A stretch of DNA of 8,950 nucleotides. Source: Candidatus Woesebacteria bacterium. GTDB taxonomy: Bacteria; Patescibacteriota; Microgenomatia; UBA1400; MFAQ01. A program made the translations under genes and the position numbers. Position 1 is the stretch's first letter, and each line of letters begins with the position of its first letter. This document shows, piece by piece, positions 6,552 through 8,950 of the stretch. The DNA is taken from the NCBI GenBank assembly GCA_020052895.1, contig JAGVOE010000070.1, forward strand, positions 1 through 8,950, in the 5' to 3' direction. The notes under the pieces are model-generated. The model did no database searches. It was given only the letters and a program-made list of their open reading frames with translations, and was not told the DNA's origin.

Positions 6552-7255
6552 TTATTTTCCTGAATGTCGATACCGATAATTTTGATATCGGTAACCGGCT
6601 TATCCCCCGCTGAAGTAGGAGCCGTAACGATAGCGTCGACCACTTCTTGGCCCTTGAGAACCTTACCAAAAATAGTGTGCTTGTTGTTAAGCCAAGGAGT
6701 GGGGACAACGGTAATAAAAAACTGAGAGCCGTTGGTATTGGGGCCGGAGTTGGCCATAGCTAGCATATATGGCTCAGCAAAGTTTAGTGATGGATCAAAC
6801 TCATCTGCAAATTGGTATCCCGGCCCGCCGGTGCCCATACCTAGAGGATCTCCGCCTTGGATCATAAAGTCGGCAATAACCCGATGAAAGATGGTGCCAT
6901 TGTAAAGTGAGCGACCGGAAACTTTTTGATCGGTCCGGGGGTCGGTCCAGTCGATAGTGCCTTGAGCCAAACCAATAAAATTGGCCACGGTCTGGGGAGC
7001 TGATTGGGGAAAAAGCTCAATGGTAATATCGCCTAAACTGGTCTTGAGGATGGCGATGGCTTGGGTAACTTCGGAAGAAGGAGTAGACATAGTGGTAGGG
7101 GTATTGATAATAGTTGGAGACGGAGTGATGATCGAGATTTTGGCACTATCTAGCTGAAGAGTGGTGGCGGGGTTGGCCGGCGCAGATAGCTGACAGCCGC
7201 CCAGAAAAATAGCAAATAAGATTAAGAGAGATATTTTTGGCATAGATAAACCCAT
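6548..7255 (-). CDS. Cyclophilin-type peptidyl-prolyl cis-trans isomerase, lipoprotein
   Basis: Catalyses proline isomerisation during folding of exported proteins. The protein has 235 residues from ATG 7255 (231 from ATG 7243). A lipoprotein signal, SLLILFAIFLGGC, places the acylated Cys at residue 21, so the enzyme should sit on the outer face of the membrane. A Thr/Ser/Pro-rich linker spans 22-64. The cyclophilin domain covers about 66-233: LKTSLGDITIELF, then FHRVI with catalytic Arg125, MIQGGDP with Gln133, NGSQFFI (175-181), Trp188 in TPWLNN and His193 in KHTIFG. These active-site residues match bacterial PpiA/PpiB. ATG 7255 is favoured by the extended -10 that ends 5 nt upstream; ATG 7243 has no clear ribosome site either. 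It is followed by nfo with a 4-nt overlap, making a two-gene operon. Confidence 0.93.
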   Translation of the reverse strand: MGLSMPKISLLILFAIFLGGCQLSAPANPATTLQLDSAKISIITPSPTIINTPTTMSTPSSEVTQAIAILKTSLGDITIELFPQSAPQTVANFIGLAQGTIDWTDPRTDQKVSGRSLYNGTIFHRVIADFMIQGGDPLGMGTGGPGYQFADEFDPSLNFAEPYMLAMANSGPNTNGSQFFITVVPTPWLNNKHTIFGKVLKGQEVVDAIVTAPTSAGDKPVTDIKIIGIDIQENK

Positions 7256-7577
7256 GGCTTATGATAACATGAGAGATATGCAGATGCCTGTAGTGGTGGG
7301 GGTGACCTTAGCGATTATTTTTCTAGTGGCTTTTTCGGAATGGTTTTATAACTTGGTCCAAGGCTGGAGAGAGATCGTGATTGATGATGTTTATTTTAGA
7401 TACAGAGTAATTGGAGTTTCGTTTTTTTCAATGATAGTGATTGGCTCTACTTTTCTGGGTATGGCTTGGCTGACCGAGTGCCCGAACGAAGTTCGGGAAG
7501 GCATTTTTGCTAGACTACGTTGCCAGGAGTATCTAGAGATCAAGGCCGGGGTGGAAAAAGTTTTTCAAGGGCTCTAA
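7254..7577 (+). CDS. Small protein with two predicted membrane helices, unknown function
   Basis: The longest frame gives 107 residues from ATG 7254, but in-frame ATGs at 7269, 7278 and 7284 are possible starts. The region 7254-7271 also holds the likely promoter of the divergent cyclophilin gene, so a start at 7278 or 7284 may be the true one. Helices are predicted at about 12-34 (PVVVGVTLAIIFLVAFSEW and on) and 51-73 (RVIGVSFFSMIVIGSTFLGM and on), with a charged loop IVIDDVYFRY between them. Cys76 and Cys90 lie in the C-terminal tail. I do not recognise a family. Its last 38 nt overlap the 3' end of the minus-strand DUF4258-like gene. A perfect 7-bp hairpin lies inside it at 7481-7497. Confidence 0.65.
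   Translation: MAYDNMRDMQMPVVVGVTLAIIFLVAFSEWFYNLVQGWREIVIDDVYFRYRVIGVSFFSMIVIGSTFLGMAWLTECPNEVREGIFARLRCQEYLEIKAGVEKVFQGL
7261..7269 (-). promoter_or_regulatory. Putative extended -10 promoter of the cyclophilin-nfo operon
   Basis: On the minus strand this reads TG-T-TATCAT, five of six matches in the hexamer, ending 5 nt before the cyclophilin ATG at 7255. It lies inside the first codons of the divergent plus-strand frame. The plus strand of the same bases reads TATGAT, also a fair -10, so the site may fire both ways. No -35 is evident. Confidence 0.4.
7481..7497 (+). repeat. Perfect inverted repeat (7-bp stem, 3-nt loop)
   Basis: CCCGAAC-GAA-GTTCGGG can fold into a perfect stem in RNA from either strand. 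On the plus strand a run of five T follows at 7504-7508, 6 nt after the stem, so it looks like a weak intrinsic terminator, yet it lies inside the coding frame of the small membrane protein (codons for CPNEVRE). It has no T-run on the minus strand. Confidence 0.5.
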
Positions 7578-7866
7578 GACCAGAATCAATCCATTTTTCA
7601 AGAAAAAAACGGTGGTCTTTGGTGGCCATGGAAGAGCGGTGGGCAGGACTCCACCAAGCCGAAGTAATGATCCAGTCACGACCTTGGCGCTTAACGGCGG
7701 CGACAACTTTGTAACCATGAATTACCTTGATGTGCTGGTGAGACTGGGTAGTGGTACTAGATCGTACTTCATCCGGAAATCTAACGGCATCATCGACCCA
7801 ATTTGGATTGAGACCTCTCTGCCGAATTCGTTCCTTCAAATGGGTAGTCCAGATAACTTTGCCCAT
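7540..7866 (-). CDS. DUF4258-like small protein
   Basis: The protein has 108 residues. The N-terminus TTHLKERIRQRGLNPNWVDD (7-26) followed by FPDEV (30-34) resembles DUF4258, whose members begin with a His-containing helix (H-x-x-x-R-x-x-x-R-G) and an I/V-x-x-P-D/E turn. KVIHGYKVVAAVKRQ then WIITSAWW (47-72) looks like the beta hairpin and final strand of a small RelE/BrnT-like fold. The C-terminal ~35 residues (PAHRSSM to the end) extend beyond the usual domain. It starts 3 nt after the stop of the dehydrogenase and so is probably translated with it. No partner antitoxin gene is adjacent, so a toxin role is not supported by context. The family assignment is from pattern memory and moderately sure. 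Confidence 0.72.
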   Translation of the reverse strand: MGKVIWTTHLKERIRQRGLNPNWVDDAVRFPDEVRSSTTTQSHQHIKVIHGYKVVAAVKRQGRDWIITSAWWSPAHRSSMATKDHRFFLEKWIDSGLRALEKLFPPRP

Positions 7867-7869
7867 GGC

Positions 7870-8950
7870 CTACTTGCCTAGGGCGACCAAGCTGGGATCT
7901 TCGGCCAGGGGGCTGGGAGGAGCCTCTGTCTGAGTGGTAGATGGAGCTGGAGGGGGAGTAACTTCTGAAGCAGGAGTTGGGGAGACAGTTTCGACAGCTG
8001 GAGGAGTTTGCTCACTCGGGGTGATGTCAATAACTCCCTGATCTACCGGAAGGGTTATTCCAGGAGCGACAATCTTGGGAGGAGAGGTAAGATCCAGAAC
8101 AGCTGGGGCCGGAAGAGTTTCGGTCGCGCCTGGAGTGATATCAATAACTCCGGAGGGAGGAGTGAACGTAACAGGAGTAGAAACCGGATCCGGAGTGGTC
8201 GGTGTGCTGGCTGGGGGAGTCATCAAGTCTGGATTGATATTGAGGCCTGGTTGGGAAGGATTGGTGTCGTCCATGTTGTTTTGGTTATTGATATTATTAA
8301 TGGTTACCTCTGGCAATAAGGTGTCTGTAGGTAAGTTTATAATAAATTCTATCAGAGTGGCAACTTTGGAGGTGTCTAGAGAACCTTTTAGATCACGAGA
8401 GAAGCCTTGTTTTTCAAAAAGAGAGGTCTGGAGAAGTCCAGGATAGACTCCGGTAACTCCGATACCTTGGCCAGAAAGATCTTCCTGAAGACATTTAGTA
8501 AAGCCGGTAATGGCCCACTTGGAAGCCGAGTAGACAGAGCGCATTTTTTTGGCTCGAAGTCCATCTTGAGAAACAATGTTAATAATTTTTCCACCACCAT
8601 GTAACTTCATACTCGGAAGTACCAGCTTGGTAAGAAAGATGGTTCCCAGAGTATTAACTCTGATAACGGCTTCGATCTGCTGTGGATCCCCGTCTTCGAG
8701 TATCCCTTGCATCCAGATACCGGCGTTGTTTATCAGCACATCAATGGATCCATACTTACCAAGAACTTGATCAACAGCTGTGTTAAGCCCATCGTAGTCG
8801 GTGACATCGGCCACGACATAGTCACACTTTATCTCCAGAGAAAGCCGTTTTAACTTTTCTTGGTTTCGCGCCAGAATAATGACGTGGTGGTGAGGAGCCA
8901 GCTGAGTAGCAAGCGCCTGACCTAGACCGTCACTACCACCGGAGATTAAA
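7870..8950 (-). CDS. Short-chain dehydrogenase/reductase with long Pro/Thr-rich tail (5' end outside the window)
   Basis: The frame is open to the right edge, so the start is not in the window; 359 codons are visible. The nucleotide-binding motif reads SGGSDGLGQAL (about 8941-8909), a form of TGxxxGxG, and ILARNQEKL follows the second strand. NNAG lies near 8730-8719, the active-site Asn in VNTLG, then Ser in INIVSQDG, and YSASK (8532-8518) supplies the catalytic Tyr and Lys. The SDR fold appears to end at about EVTINNINN (8307-8281). After that comes a ~135-residue tail rich in Pro, Thr, Ser and Ala, nearly free of Arg and Lys, with the heptad GVIDITP twice. Substrate unknown. The tail is unusual for a cytosolic enzyme of this family and may be a fused separate protein; Met at 8274 could be an old start. 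Confidence 0.88.
   Translation of the reverse strand, partial: LISGGSDGLGQALATQLAPHHHVIILARNQEKLKRLSLEIKCDYVVADVTDYDGLNTAVDQVLGKYGSIDVLINNAGIWMQGILEDGDPQQIEAVIRVNTLGTIFLTKLVLPSMKLHGGGKIINIVSQDGLRAKKMRSVYSASKWAITGFTKCLQEDLSGQGIGVTGVYPGLLQTSLFEKQGFSRDLKGSLDTSKVATLIEFIINLPTDTLLPEVTINNINNQNNMDDTNPSQPGLNINPDLMTPPASTPTTPDPVSTPVTFTPPSGVIDITPGATETLPAPAVLDLTSPPKIVAPGITLPVDQGVIDITPSEQTPPAVETVSPTPASEVTPPPAPSTTQTEAPPSPLAEDPSLVALGK
8018..8151 (-). repeat. Two copies of a 20-nt repeat encoding GVIDITP in the dehydrogenase tail
   Basis: The plus-strand copies lie at 8018-8037 and 8132-8151 and differ at two positions. Both are read in the same frame on the minus strand, as GVIDITP. The spacing of 114 nt equals 38 codons. 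Around them are similar short phrases (LDLTSPP, GITLP), so the tail may have grown by duplication of a unit of about 38 residues. Confidence 0.6.

Noticed and set aside
8075..8446. A 123-codon plus-strand open frame opposite the dehydrogenase tail.
   Set aside because: It is the antisense of the Pro/Thr-rich tail (Gly/Val-rich as expected) and runs into the conserved dehydrogenase domain. The minus frame carries the recognised motifs.
1..8950. Alternative genetic code with TGA as an amino acid.
   Set aside because: TGA ends the ATPase, the cyclophilin and the DUF4258-like gene at normal family ends, and no conserved domain is read through a TGA.
1..8950. CRISPR array, insertion sequence, phage or defence island.
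   Set aside because: No regularly spaced direct repeats, transposase or integrase motifs, or known defence domains are visible. The only HD protein has no Cas or CBASS neighbours.

Overview
The window looks like chromosomal DNA of a small-genome bacterium, most plausibly a member of the Candidate Phyla Radiation / Patescibacteria (Microgenomates-like). The grounds are the small tightly packed genes, overlapping starts and stops, a secreted DUF5667-type protein, a DUF4258-type small protein, and short anchored proteins with no close link to well-studied genera. This placement is inference. TGA ends the ABC ATPase, cyclophilin and DUF4258 genes at sensible family ends, so the genetic code is the standard bacterial one and not the TGA-glycine code of Gracilibacteria.

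Layout, left to right. 1-76 is the 5' end of an unknown minus-strand gene. 123-3005 is a three-gene plus-strand operon for a MacAB/YknXYZ-type ABC transporter: membrane-fusion protein, ATPase and FtsX-fold permease, joined by overlapping reading frames. 3088-3621 (minus) encodes a secreted DUF5667-like protein with a very acidic tail. Beside it, 3679-3789 holds a remnant of a second permease: only the last part of the protein, with an in-frame deletion in the last membrane helix. 3805-5019 encodes a membrane-anchored coiled-coil protein with a phosphodiester glycosidase (NAGPA/DUF2233) domain. 5044-5724 encodes an HD-domain metal phosphohydrolase.

The right half is mainly minus strand. A cyclophilin-type peptidyl-prolyl isomerase lipoprotein (7255-6548) overlaps by 4 nt with endonuclease IV (nfo, 6551-5721). 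Diverging from the cyclophilin is a small two-helix membrane protein (7254-7577, plus). Converging on that is a DUF4258-like protein (7866-7540), which lies 3 nt behind a short-chain dehydrogenase that runs off the right edge and carries an unusual Pro/Thr-rich C-terminal tail.

The genes do not form one pathway. They read as housekeeping and envelope functions: small-molecule or peptide export, surface polymer processing, protein folding outside the membrane, and base-excision repair. I see no CRISPR array, insertion sequence, intact tRNA or rRNA, or defence island. The most interesting points are the decayed permease paralogue, a recurring extended -10 box placed 5-6 nt before start codons (suggesting leaderless mRNAs), the tailed dehydrogenase, and a faint tRNA-Ser 3'-end-like sequence behind the transporter operon.
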